Positions 55,839 to 64,000 of a stretch of DNA of 64,000 bases are shown piece after piece. Within the stretch, counting starts at the first letter, position 1. Each line of letters begins with the position of its first letter. The translations under genes were made by a program, and so were the position numbers. The notes beneath the pieces were generated by a model that did not search any database, had not been told where the DNA came from, and was given only the letters and a program-made list of their open reading frames with translations. This DNA is from Plasmodium coatneyi (lineage: Eukaryota; Apicomplexa; Aconoidasida; Haemosporida; Plasmodiidae), in NCBI RefSeq assembly GCF_001680005.1, contig NC_033557.1, positions 620,001 through 684,000 of the forward strand, given 5' to 3'.

Positions 55839-56557
55839 GCAAAACACCGCGTCGCTTCTGATGTGGTACTCACTTGCATTTTGGCATAACCCACCGGTGT
55901 ACCTCCACCCTCCTGTGTTTTTTTTTTTTTCCATCCCACGCGATCAAACCAACTGCATTGTCCAGTGGGGACAACTTCACCAGCCTGTCACCCCGAGGAG
56001 ATTTCCTTTTTAAAAAAATGACCAACTTGGTGAGAGCTCAGTTGGGATATAATCCACATGGTGCGAACATCGCTATGCAGTCGCGTTTGCATTTCCACTT
56101 TCCGGTTTAATGGAAATTGAACGTTTAGCAGGTTTGCGCACAGGCGGAGGTGACGTTACACTGCTCTGGTGTCCTTCCCCAAAGGGATGGTGTGTGCTTT
56201 CTTCTGTAGGGAGCCCACTATGGATCCCCGTTTCGGGGTTGAGCTCGCTCGGTCCTGTGTGGGCAGCACCCTTATCTACTCTTCGCTCATCCGTACAACG
56301 CGCTTCACCTGAAAAATACGCACATGCAGGTATAAATAGGTGATGTGCTCCTTCTTATCGCGTCCTTTTTTTTTTTTTTTCTTCTTCGCCCCCTTACGTT
56401 TAGAGAAGTTGGTGAATGGGGGATGTTTTTCACCTTGTGGTCATCCCCCCATTGACACCGCCTTTGGGTGAGTAGCCATCATCAACCGTTCGCCTCTTCA
56501 CTCAATGTGTAGTTCCATTAGAGCTGAATCTTCACTGTAGCTTAGCACGGACTGATC
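55839..56557. other. Intergenic region between OST3-like gene and MRE11
   Basis: Contains T-rich tracts near 55918 and 56366 and short unsupported ORFs. It presumably holds the OST3 terminator and the MRE11 promoter; no specific motif recognised. Confidence 0.4.
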
Positions 56558-59500
56558 ATGGAGGGGGGCGGCGAAAGGGACGTCTCCTCAAGGCGTCGCC
56601 CCCTCTTGAGGGGCACCCATAGGAAAAGGATGCAACGCACCACTCATCACAACGGCAGTGATGGGAACTCCAGTGAGGGACACCCCACTGACTCCCCCCC
56701 AAGTTGCAAAAGCAGAAATGGTGACCAAGCCAAAACGGAAGCCAACCGAACGAAGGTCCTATCGTTGAAAAGTCTGTACAGCAGGCTACACAGAACGAGT
56801 GAGCTCATGCTGAAGGGGGAGGACAAACCAGACCAGGTGTGTGAGAAGGATGCACATATGACCGGTGAGGACTATGCGGAGGTCTCTACTCCCAATCGGA
56901 AACTGGATCTCCCCTCCAGCCGCAGGGGGATGCAACAAAGAGGGCGCACCAGGAAAATACACGATGTGAAGGGGACCCTGGGGAATGTAAACGATATTAG
57001 AAAATATTTTACGCAGGAGGACAGACGGAGCACTTCGGCAAGGGAGGGGTCTAATGGGGCGTCTTTCCAGGCGAGCAGCGATTCCGATGTGGGCGCCCAA
57101 AGAAAGACCCGTTTGGGAGAGAAGACCAGCAGGAATGGCTCCACAAGGGGGCGCGTCGTAAACAAGCCTGGTCAGCAAATAGACGCTCTTAGTGACCAAT
57201 TCCATCACCCGCCAATAACCAACTACAACGATCAGTCGATTAGTCGTGTTTTGAAAGGGGACCCACTGCAGGGTATCCCAAGAAAAGACGTAGATGAGGA
57301 GGAACCCAGTGGAAGTATCCCCAGAAGCGGCCTCTGCAGGGGGACCTTCAAAAGGGAGAGTAACAAAGAAAGAATAAAGAATCCCTTGGATGGACACAAT
57401 GGTCAGAAGAAGGATGACTCGATGGACAGTCTGTCGCCACACTGGAGGGTGCGTAGAATCGGAGGGATCATCAACACGGAAGAGGATGACGCCAAGTCGG
57501 AGGAAAAATACGAACAACGTGACACTTCCCCCATGCGTCAACCCAAAGGAACAAAGTATAATAGCATAAAGGAGGAAGAAAAAAATACAAAGCTTAGAAA
57601 CTTAAGTCTGGAAGACATAAAGAACAGTCTCCGAAAAAACGAACCAGATACGTTAAAGATTTTACTATGCACCGACAACCACTTAGGCTACAAGGAAAAC
57701 AATGCCGTGCAAAGGAAGGACACGTTCAACTCGTTTGAAGAAATCCTTTTCGTGGCGAAAAAATTAAATGTGGATCTGATTCTTAATAGCGGGGATCTGT
57801 TTCACAAGAATAAAGTTTCTGAGTATACACTGTTTAAGTCCATGGGGATTATTAGGAGGTACTGTCACGTGAGTGGTTATGGGGATTCCCAAGGGGGGAC
57901 TGAATCGGTAGAAGCTTCCCCAACGAGGGGAACACATCCAAGAAAAGCACTCCTGAAAAAGGTGAACAGTTGCGATTATGAATGGTACGGGGGGGATGAG
58001 AAACTCGATCTGAGTGAGCAGAACAGCCATAGTGAGGGAAGCACCCGAAGTGATATACGCAGCCACAGTGAAGGAAGTACCCTCGGGGAGAGACAGCACC
58101 CCTGTGATGAAGTACGCATGTGCTCCGTGAAGGAGAAAGTCGAAACGGCTATCCCGTTCTTTACGATACACGGAAATCACGACTACCCCTACAGCTGCGA
58201 TTATATTAGCCCGTTGGATATACTGCACGTTGGTAAGCTGATCAACTACATTGGGAAAAGCAGCCTCAATAAAATCGTAGTAAAGCCAGTACTGCTAAAC
58301 AAGGAGGAGACGAAAATAGCCATTTATGCCATCGGGTGGATCAAGGATGAACGTCTACACAGAGCATTCGAAGAGAAGAAAGTGAAGTTCATGCTCCCAA
58401 GTGACTACACCAGTAGGATAAACATCCTCGTGTTACATCAGAATAGACACATGAGATGTGCATATGGAAATGACTTAAAAAATTTTATTAAAGAATCCTT
58501 CATCCCTAGTTTTGTAGATTTAGTCATATGGGGACATGAACATTTTTCCAAACCCTACTTGGAGGAAAGTTCCTTCCAATCTTTTTTCTCCTTGCAGTTG
58601 GGTTCGTCTGTACGGACATCTCTTTGTGCAAATGAGTACGGAGATAAATACATCGGGTTGCTGGAAATTAGGAAGGAACGATTTCGGTTTTTGAAAATCC
58701 AACTGGAAAGCGTCAGACCCTTCGAACTGAAGGATATCAGATTAGCCAATTATAACCTAAATTTTAACGAGGAGTCCGTGCTGAAGCAGTTTTTAAACGA
58801 ACAGGTTAATGCCATTCTGGAGACACTTCAACTGAGTTTCCGTGAGCAGGTGAAGCGCTACTACCTGTTCAGGCGGGCCTTCCTACGCGGGGAACACAAC
58901 ATTGCAACAAACAACATTGCAACAAACAACATTGCAATAAAGGAGGAGCTTCGTTGCCAACTGTTCGAAAAACACCCCACCCTGCCGAGCGACGTCTTGA
59001 CCAAACGGGAACTCCTGGATGAGTACTTCGACTCGGTCATCTCCGACCAGGACGTGACCCACTTCCTAAACAACCTACAGGACGAAGAGTTCTACTCCAC
59101 CACCTTCATCCACGTCGCCTTCTCCACCCCAAATGACACATTCGATCTGTTGAAAATAAAAAAAGGAGTCTACGAGAGACCACTAATCAAATTAAAGGTA
59201 GAGTATGACGACATTAACATTATAAATACGCAGCTGTTCGGTTCGACTTTTGCCAACCGGGTAGGGAACCCATCCGAGTTCCTCACGTTTTACAGAAAAA
59301 AGGGAAAAACAACAAGCGGAGGGACTAAGGAGGGTCAGCCCACCAACACCAGTGATACCACCACCATGGGGAATGAACCTACCAACATGGAAAACATAAA
59401 TGAATACAACAAGGTCTTCGATATCCTTTTCCATTACTGCCAACTGAAGGACAAGCTATGCATCTTAAACGAAAAGACCATTAGGGAAACGATACTTAAC

Positions 59501-59695
59501 TTCATTAGCAATTCTAACTCTTCTTTTAATTCTGAGACGACTGGCACGTCTGACTACTGCAGTATCATCTCCATGGTCAATGATTCGACGCGTAGGAAAG
59601 TGGACCTCCTCGAGGGGAACCTTCGGGATGTCCCTGTGGAGAGCCTAACGGAGGAGTACCTCGCGGAAGTGCTTAAGAATCTTGCCGGGGAGTGA
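56558..59695 (+). CDS. MRE11: MRE11 double-strand break repair nuclease (1045 aa)
   Basis: Nuclease subunit of the Mre11-Rad50 complex that processes DNA double-strand breaks in the nucleus. Single exon. The metallophosphoesterase motifs are all present in order: TDNHLG (about residue 371), SGDLFHKNK (about 410), IHGNHDYP (about 537), VLHQNRH (about 624) and WGHEHFSKP (about 658). The capping region follows to about 890. An N-terminal extension of about 360 low-complexity, charged residues precedes the nuclease domain, and another insert (about 440-520) with a repeated HSEGST motif separates motifs II and III. This makes it clearly longer than the roughly 700-residue animal and fungal proteins, as is common in Plasmodium. 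The downstream neighbour is convergent, only 72 bases away. Confidence 0.95.
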   Translation: MEGGGERDVSSRRRPLLRGTHRKRMQRTTHHNGSDGNSSEGHPTDSPPSCKSRNGDQAKTEANRTKVLSLKSLYSRLHRTSELMLKGEDKPDQVCEKDAHMTGEDYAEVSTPNRKLDLPSSRRGMQQRGRTRKIHDVKGTLGNVNDIRKYFTQEDRRSTSAREGSNGASFQASSDSDVGAQRKTRLGEKTSRNGSTRGRVVNKPGQQIDALSDQFHHPPITNYNDQSISRVLKGDPLQGIPRKDVDEEEPSGSIPRSGLCRGTFKRESNKERIKNPLDGHNGQKKDDSMDSLSPHWRVRRIGGIINTEEDDAKSEEKYEQRDTSPMRQPKGTKYNSIKEEEKNTKLRNLSLEDIKNSLRKNEPDTLKILLCTDNHLGYKENNAVQRKDTFNSFEEILFVAKKLNVDLILNSGDLFHKNKVSEYTLFKSMGIIRRYCHVSGYGDSQGGTESVEASPTRGTHPRKALLKKVNSCDYEWYGGDEKLDLSEQNSHSEGSTRSDIRSHSEGSTLGERQHPCDEVRMCSVKEKVETAIPFFTIHGNHDYPYSCDYISPLDILHVGKLINYIGKSSLNKIVVKPVLLNKEETKIAIYAIGWIKDERLHRAFEEKKVKFMLPSDYTSRINILVLHQNRHMRCAYGNDLKNFIKESFIPSFVDLVIWGHEHFSKPYLEESSFQSFFSLQLGSSVRTSLCANEYGDKYIGLLEIRKERFRFLKIQLESVRPFELKDIRLANYNLNFNEESVLKQFLNEQVNAILETLQLSFREQVKRYYLFRRAFLRGEHNIATNNIATNNIAIKEELRCQLFEKHPTLPSDVLTKRELLDEYFDSVISDQDVTHFLNNLQDEEFYSTTFIHVAFSTPNDTFDLLKIKKGVYERPLIKLKVEYDDINIINTQLFGSTFANRVGNPSEFLTFYRKKGKTTSGGTKEGQPTNTSDTTTMGNEPTNMENINEYNKVFDILFHYCQLKDKLCILNEKTIRETILNFISNSNSSFNSETTGTSDYCSIISMVNDSTRRKVDLLEGNLRDVPVESLTEEYLAEVLKNLAGE

Positions 59696-59767
59696 GTAAA
59701 AGAGAGCGGTTGAGGGGACAAGCAATGCACCATCCAAATTGTGTGTGGGCTGTCCACCCGTTATTTC

Positions 59768-60451
59768 CTATGGAAGGCGTACATACAACTCCCCGCGTGG
59801 CCCATCGAAGCGGTCAATCCGCACGAGGACGTCATTTCCTGCCTTGTAGTCATCTGCGCGCTCCCCCACACGCAGGACCAACTTTGCATGAATTTGAGGT
59901 GCCAAATAAAGCAACACGTGGTCGTCAAGAACATCCAATATCTTCGCGTTGATTAAACTTCTCCCATTATGAAAGGACGATAAAATTTCCTCGTAACTGT
60001 ACTTTTGGATCTGCACTGCGATCTTCTGATGAATCCTCTGAATGTATTTAATTTTCACGCGAATGATGTTGTGTACCTTTAGCAGCGCAAAAACATATTT
60101 GTGTAAAAAGGGTGAACGGAAATACTCGGACGTATTTAAGTATGCCTTCCTGTCACATAATATGTCCAGCTTTATATTTTTTTTACTTATACTGAGTATC
60201 CTCCCATAGAAGGAGTCCCCGATGTTGTAAAACTTGAAAGGAGTGTCTCTCTCTTTTATTTGCTTGTAAATTACGTTTCCCTGGGAAGCATTGATTTTCC
60301 TCTTGTGGCTTTTGCTTCTCCCAACAGCGCGAGCAGTGATCTTGGGGACATTTTCAATGCTGCTGCTTATGAAGGAACTCCTTTTGGCTACATTCACGCT
60401 GACGGAGTAGGCCAAGCTGACTGCGAGGAGGATGTAAAAGGCGGCCCGCAT
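59768..60451 (-). CDS. S1-domain protein with N-terminal leader (227 aa), possibly apicoplast
   Basis: Probably RNA-binding. The first 20 or so residues (MRAAFYILLAVSLAYSVSV) form a hydrophobic leader, followed by a basic, Ser-rich stretch, the usual arrangement for apicoplast import. FYNIGDSFYGRILSISKKNI (about 73-92) opens an S1-like beta barrel. A second similar unit runs from about 165 (INAKILDVLDDHVLLYLAP) to the end (VLVRIDRFDGPRGELYVRL). The start is the ATG immediately before the leader. It converges on MRE11. In P. falciparum a small gene lies between MRE11 and proteasome beta-3 on chromosome 1 as I recall, which fits. Localisation and exact function are inferred. Confidence 0.75.
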   Translation of the reverse strand: MRAAFYILLAVSLAYSVSVNVAKRSSFISSSIENVPKITARAVGRSKSHKRKINASQGNVIYKQIKERDTPFKFYNIGDSFYGRILSISKKNIKLDILCDRKAYLNTSEYFRSPFLHKYVFALLKVHNIIRVKIKYIQRIHQKIAVQIQKYSYEEILSSFHNGRSLINAKILDVLDDHVLLYLAPQIHAKLVLRVGERADDYKAGNDVLVRIDRFDGPRGELYVRLP

Positions 60452-60613
60452 AGCAGCGGCGGGCTGGCAGTGAGTTGGAAGTATCTCCTGCCGGTCTCTC
60501 AGTACCCAAATCAGTCACACCCGCTTGCTTGTCCCCATCGGCTGAAAAATCTTCTCATTCTGCGCTAATAGCTTTTTCGCGTAGCTAGCTTATTTTTCAC
60601 CTGAACAGGTCAG

Positions 60614-60646
<33 letters not shown>

Positions 60647-61891
60647 CATAAGCGCATCACTCGTTTGGCGCTGCACCTCCCGAAGGGGCTCATCCACTTT
60701 GTGAGGACGATATACATTGCGCTGTCACGTTGTATGGGTATGCTTAGTGTGCCATAGGCAGTCGTTTGAAGAGAGCTATTAAAATGTGATTGGCTGTTCG
60801 GTGAGGAAGAAAAAAAAAAAAAAAAACAACGCATATCGCCTGAACGGTGCAGGCAAAATGTGAAGTAAAAGAGCTGCACGTGGGGTGAAATAACAAAAGG
60901 GACGAAGAAGGTTACATCATAACTATGCAACACTGAGGGTCACCTTTTCGATTAACAGTTTTGTGTAAATAGTTTGGGGTAGCCACCCACTGGCTAAGAG
61001 CACAAATTGGGTGTAGCGCACTGACAAACGTTGGCAAGATCGCTTAGCAGATTTCTTCGCAAAGAGTTCCCCTTAAAAGCCAGTCCCCACCGTCAGGATT
61101 GTTCGCGGAAGTAGGCGTTGTTATATGAAGGGTAACCAGCGGGGTGGTGGTGGACAAACAGTTCACCCTTAAATGGATGTGTCTCAAAAATATATATGCC
61201 ATGTGCAGTTTACGAACCAGGGGAAAAACATCGTTTTCTGTGTGTTTCTTTTATTTCCACCCATCCGATTAGAAATAATAATGGAGTGAGGAAGTGCTTC
61301 CCCTTTGGAGCATGAACGCGCTGTTGTTATCCCAATTTTGGCACGCCACAAATGTCTGAACAGGTCAGGCAAGCAAAATCACGACATTTTTAACCGCCGA
61401 AATAGGTGTTCGAACCGCACAAACGATACAACCGTTGCGCAAATAAGTGCAACCATTTCGATGAAGTGTTCTACATCGCTCAACACGGTGTGCACATGAA
61501 GGAACATTTAACCTGTTAACCGATTGAGGGGACTCCCCGCCCCCGTTAATGTGAAGAACTACCCATACTAAGGCCTATGCAGGCCGGGGAGTGCCCCGAC
61601 GTAACAACATTGGTACGGGTACACAGAACAACGCGACGGAGCGACAATTTAATTTGTTTCATTTGTGGTGTTAAAGGGGGGCTTAAATATGTATGTGCTG
61701 CAACGCGCAGCGGGGTAGGCGCAAACATGCGCACACGCCTTCTCACCCCCGCGTGGCGTACACTAATCTCATCTATGAATGCACTTTCAGGAGAATTACA
61801 AAAAAAGGCGTACTTTTTGCGGGCCGTAAAAAAAGTGGCTCTTCAGTCCATTCGTGCTTTCAGCTTCTTCTTCATGACCGTATCGGGCGTC

Positions 61892-61940
<49 letters not shown>

Positions 61941-62032
61941 AAATTAAAAATACGTTCAAAATAAAGTGGACGTAATGGGGCACTGTTTTTTCTTTTGGGG
62001 TGATGGGCCTGGTGGTTTGTTCCTGCCCATTT
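60452..62032. other. Intergenic region between S1-domain gene and proteasome beta-3
   Basis: Contains A/T homopolymers near 60613, 60812 and 61894-61937 (about 44 A) and several short unsupported ORFs. It should hold the promoter of the S1-domain gene and the terminator of beta-3. No RNA gene recognised. Confidence 0.5.
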
Positions 62033-62957
62033 TCAGCCCTTCCTCCTTAAAATGCTTTGCGGGTAAACATACAGAACGTAAACTTCGGCTCCCCATCCGG
62101 ATAGGCAGTCCCTGTCCAAGGCGCTGAGCAGGCACTGGGAGATGGTTTCGAAGAGGCCATCCTTGTCCTGTTGGGAGGGGGGAAAAGTTGTACGTTTACC
62201 AATATGACGCGTGGTGTGCGTGTTCGTACTTACAAGTGCAGTAGTAAATGTATGTACGAACATTTCTACATGCACATGCACATGCACACGCGGGGAGACG
62301 CACCTGGTCCTTTATGTAGAGGGATTCGCACATTCCGTAGAGCTGCTCACTGGTAACCCCATTCACGACAAAATCTTTCGTCTCGCACTTAGCGCCAATC
62401 AGGTCATACGCAGTGAGGTAGGGCTCAAAGGTACAAATCTTTTTCCCCTCATCGTCGAAGGTGTGTTTAACTCGAAAACCAACCACAATGGGATTCACAA
62501 AATAGGGAGAGAATCGATTGGCATACAAAATGCTCGACAACATATTTGCGAAGCAATCTATGTCCATGGGGGTCTCTTGTCTAATTTCGTAGAGGTTCAC
62601 TCGGTACCTTAGTAATTCATACAAAGTCTGAATGTCTGTTGCCAGTCCGCTTAGGCCCACATACACGTAGTCGTTCATTTTAAATACCTTGGTGAAATTT
62701 GTGCTGACGGTGGTGAAATTGTTTGAACCAAGCCGAAGGTCACACGCAATGGCAACACATTGTGCGCCGCTCATTCCGAGGACGCACCCCCCGTTGTAGT
62801 TGAAGATGGAGCCCTGCCAAAAAGGGGGGGGAAATGGCATAAAAAAGTGGTGCAAAAAGGTTGTCATAATGAGGGTCGACAATGGAAAAGGGGCGTCAAA
62901 TTAATGACGGGGTATTCCTGTTCTTTCTCCCTTTTCACAACCCTGGGGGCTTACCAT
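62033..62957 (-). CDS. PSMB3: Proteasome subunit beta type-3 (3 exons, 215 aa)
   Basis: Non-catalytic beta subunit of the 20S proteasome core. Minus-strand exons: 62955-62957 (ATG alone), 62304-62813, 62033-62167; total 648 bases with stop. The protein begins M-GSIFNYNGGCVLGMSG and lacks a catalytic Thr propeptide, as expected for beta-3. It has IACDLRLG, YVGLSGLATDIQTLYELLRY, NPIVVGF and, near the C-terminus, LLSALDRDCLSGWGAEVYVL. Donors are GTAAGC after the ATG and GTGCGT at 62303; acceptors are TTGGCAG and CAACAG. The length fits the family (about 205 aa). The reading frame of exon 2 runs on into intron 2 (TGTGCATGTGC repeats), which is not part of the protein. Confidence 0.92.
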
Positions 62958-63892
62958 TTTGGAAGATTCCTGAGTAATGTGTGCGGTTTTTGCTCTCTGG
63001 TGAGCTTTACTTGGTATGCTTCACGGGAGAATCTTTTTTTTTCCCGTTCGTTGTTCCCTATTTTGGATGCTGGGCAAGGCGAAGTAGTGCTAATGGCTTC
63101 TCTCCTCAGTAGTATCGTTGGAGCTTGCACTCACCCTCTGGTGGGACAAGGAAAGTGAGGATGGGTGACACACAAACTCGGGGTGCAAAAATGTCCCTCT
63201 TGTTAAACCTTAAGAATAAAACTTTCCACCATTACAACGTGTATTGGTGCGGAGTGTACACTATGAACAGTTCACTCTCCTTCGATTGTTTGCTTGCTTG
63301 CTTGCTCACTTACTATCTCTGCTTCCTATTGCGAAGTCGGAGGAGGGGTAGCCTTTTCGCATTTAACACATTCGGCTTCGTAGTACGTACTGATTACTTT
63401 CGCTATTTTTTTAAAGTTGGTGAGGCAGTAGTAATTTTGCTTCGCTGAGTTGGCAGTTCAGTAGTTCTCCAGATTGTTATTACTCCTCATGCTTTGCTAA
63501 CGGTTGAAGTTTTTTTTTTTTTTTTTTTTTTTTTCTCGCCCCCGGCTTGGCTCAGCCTACTGCGCTGCAGGGGAACGGGCGTTTCGTCAGCATACCCCGG
63601 TGGAAGCAACCGTTCTGTGTTCCGGTACATTCAATTATATATATATATATATTTTTTTTTTTTTCGCAACAGCATGGCTTAACCGTTCGACGAGTGTGCT
63701 GACCATCCTGCGGTAAGCAGCCACCGTGTCATCTCTTAGTGAATGTTTTTTGTTTTTTTTGGATGTGAAAAGAAGGCGTTAGATGCATAGCTCTTGCGTA
63801 TGCCTGCGCTTGGTTGAGCCCATCAGTAGGGGAATTCCTTTTTTTTTCGTGTGCACTTCACCGTTGGAAGAAAATATGGTTGACTTTGCAAA
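62958..63892. other. Intergenic region, shared upstream of beta-3 and the right-edge ORF
   Basis: Divergent promoter region with T tracts at about 63510 and 63650 and an AT dinucleotide run near 63633. No gene recognised. A six-codon upstream ORF (MVDFAK) sits at 63876 just before the next start. Confidence 0.45.
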
Positions 63893-64000
63893 ATGAAGCG
63901 TTTTGTGCTGAGGTGCCCGGGATCGCTCCACTTGCTGGGGCGTTCAGGGGGATCGGTAGTATCAAGCGGATTGGGCACGTCGGGAGTGGACCTATGTCGA
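63893..64000 (+). CDS. Start of an unrecognised gene, cut by the window edge
   Basis: An ATG preceded by CAAA opens a frame of 36 codons to the end of the window: MKRFVLRCPGSLHLLGRS, then Gly/Ser-rich. The basic, Ser/Leu-rich start resembles an organelle-targeting leader. The change to higher GC fits coding sequence. Identity cannot be told from this length. Confidence 0.4.
   Translation, partial: MKRFVLRCPGSLHLLGRSGGSVVSSGLGTSGVDLCR

Noticed and set aside
56786..57541. 251-residue minus-strand ORF
   Set aside because: Antisense to MRE11, with no motif and composition expected of a shadow.
61400..61425. GGTGTTCGAACCGC as the T-arm of a tRNA gene
   Set aside because: Flanking bases do not form the T-stem and no acceptor, D or anticodon arms can be built around it.
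62196..62303. Readthrough C-terminus of proteasome beta-3 (repeated Ala-Cys residues)
   Set aside because: It is intron sequence with TGTGCATGTGC repeats; the conserved C-terminus is in exon 3 at 62033-62167.

Overview
The window is Plasmodium nuclear DNA. It holds an array of SICAvar variant-antigen genes joined to a block of ordinary housekeeping genes. Plasmodium knowlesi is the most likely source, with a close SICAvar-bearing relative such as P. coatneyi as the alternative. The reasons are multi-exon genes with cysteine-rich SICA domains, a conserved transmembrane exon and a conserved cytoplasmic exon; interstitial telomere-like GGGTTYA repeats inside introns; intermediate base composition; and single-exon core genes with low-complexity inserts.

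Region 1 (1-53,800) is a head-to-tail SICAvar array, all on the + strand. It begins with the last exon of a gene whose body lies to the left (129-566). Four complete genes follow: A (5464-11932, 9 exons, 1333 aa by my splice model), B (17630-27152, 10 exons, 2041 aa), C (33204-40365, 9 exons, 1551 aa) and D (45792-52882, 9 exons, 1598 aa). Every exon join was chosen by GT/AG sites, phase and comparison among the paralogues, and every join keeps the frame open. Exons of about 90-100 bases with the CxRxxCV...W signature, which simple ORF searches miss, link the larger cysteine-rich exons. Each gene has the same surroundings. Upstream lie degenerate polypyrimidine/AAGAATG modules, a TTGCATGCAA block and a strongly conserved AGATTAATTC element. 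Downstream lie a common 3' UTR and several blocks of conserved GC-richer non-coding sequence. Telomere-like and G-rich minisatellites sit in particular introns and intergenic gaps. Only gene B keeps a full-length cytoplasmic exon; the other four 3' ends are cut short by frame loss in an acidic repeat and leave the old coding tail as 3' UTR.

Region 2 (about 53,800-64,000) is core chromosome. It carries an OST3/OST6-like oligosaccharyltransferase subunit (+), MRE11 (+), a small S1-domain protein with an N-terminal hydrophobic leader (-), proteasome subunit beta-3 (-, with a first exon consisting only of ATG) and the start of one unrecognised ORF (+) at the right edge.

I found no wholly new system that I can prove. 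The most interesting candidates are the shared upstream control elements, a conserved downstream block with a B-box-like motif that could be a Pol III RNA, a splice-competent-looking second transmembrane cassette inside intron 2 of gene A, tail trimming in four of five genes, and a 210-base near-perfect inverted repeat at 3.5 kb.
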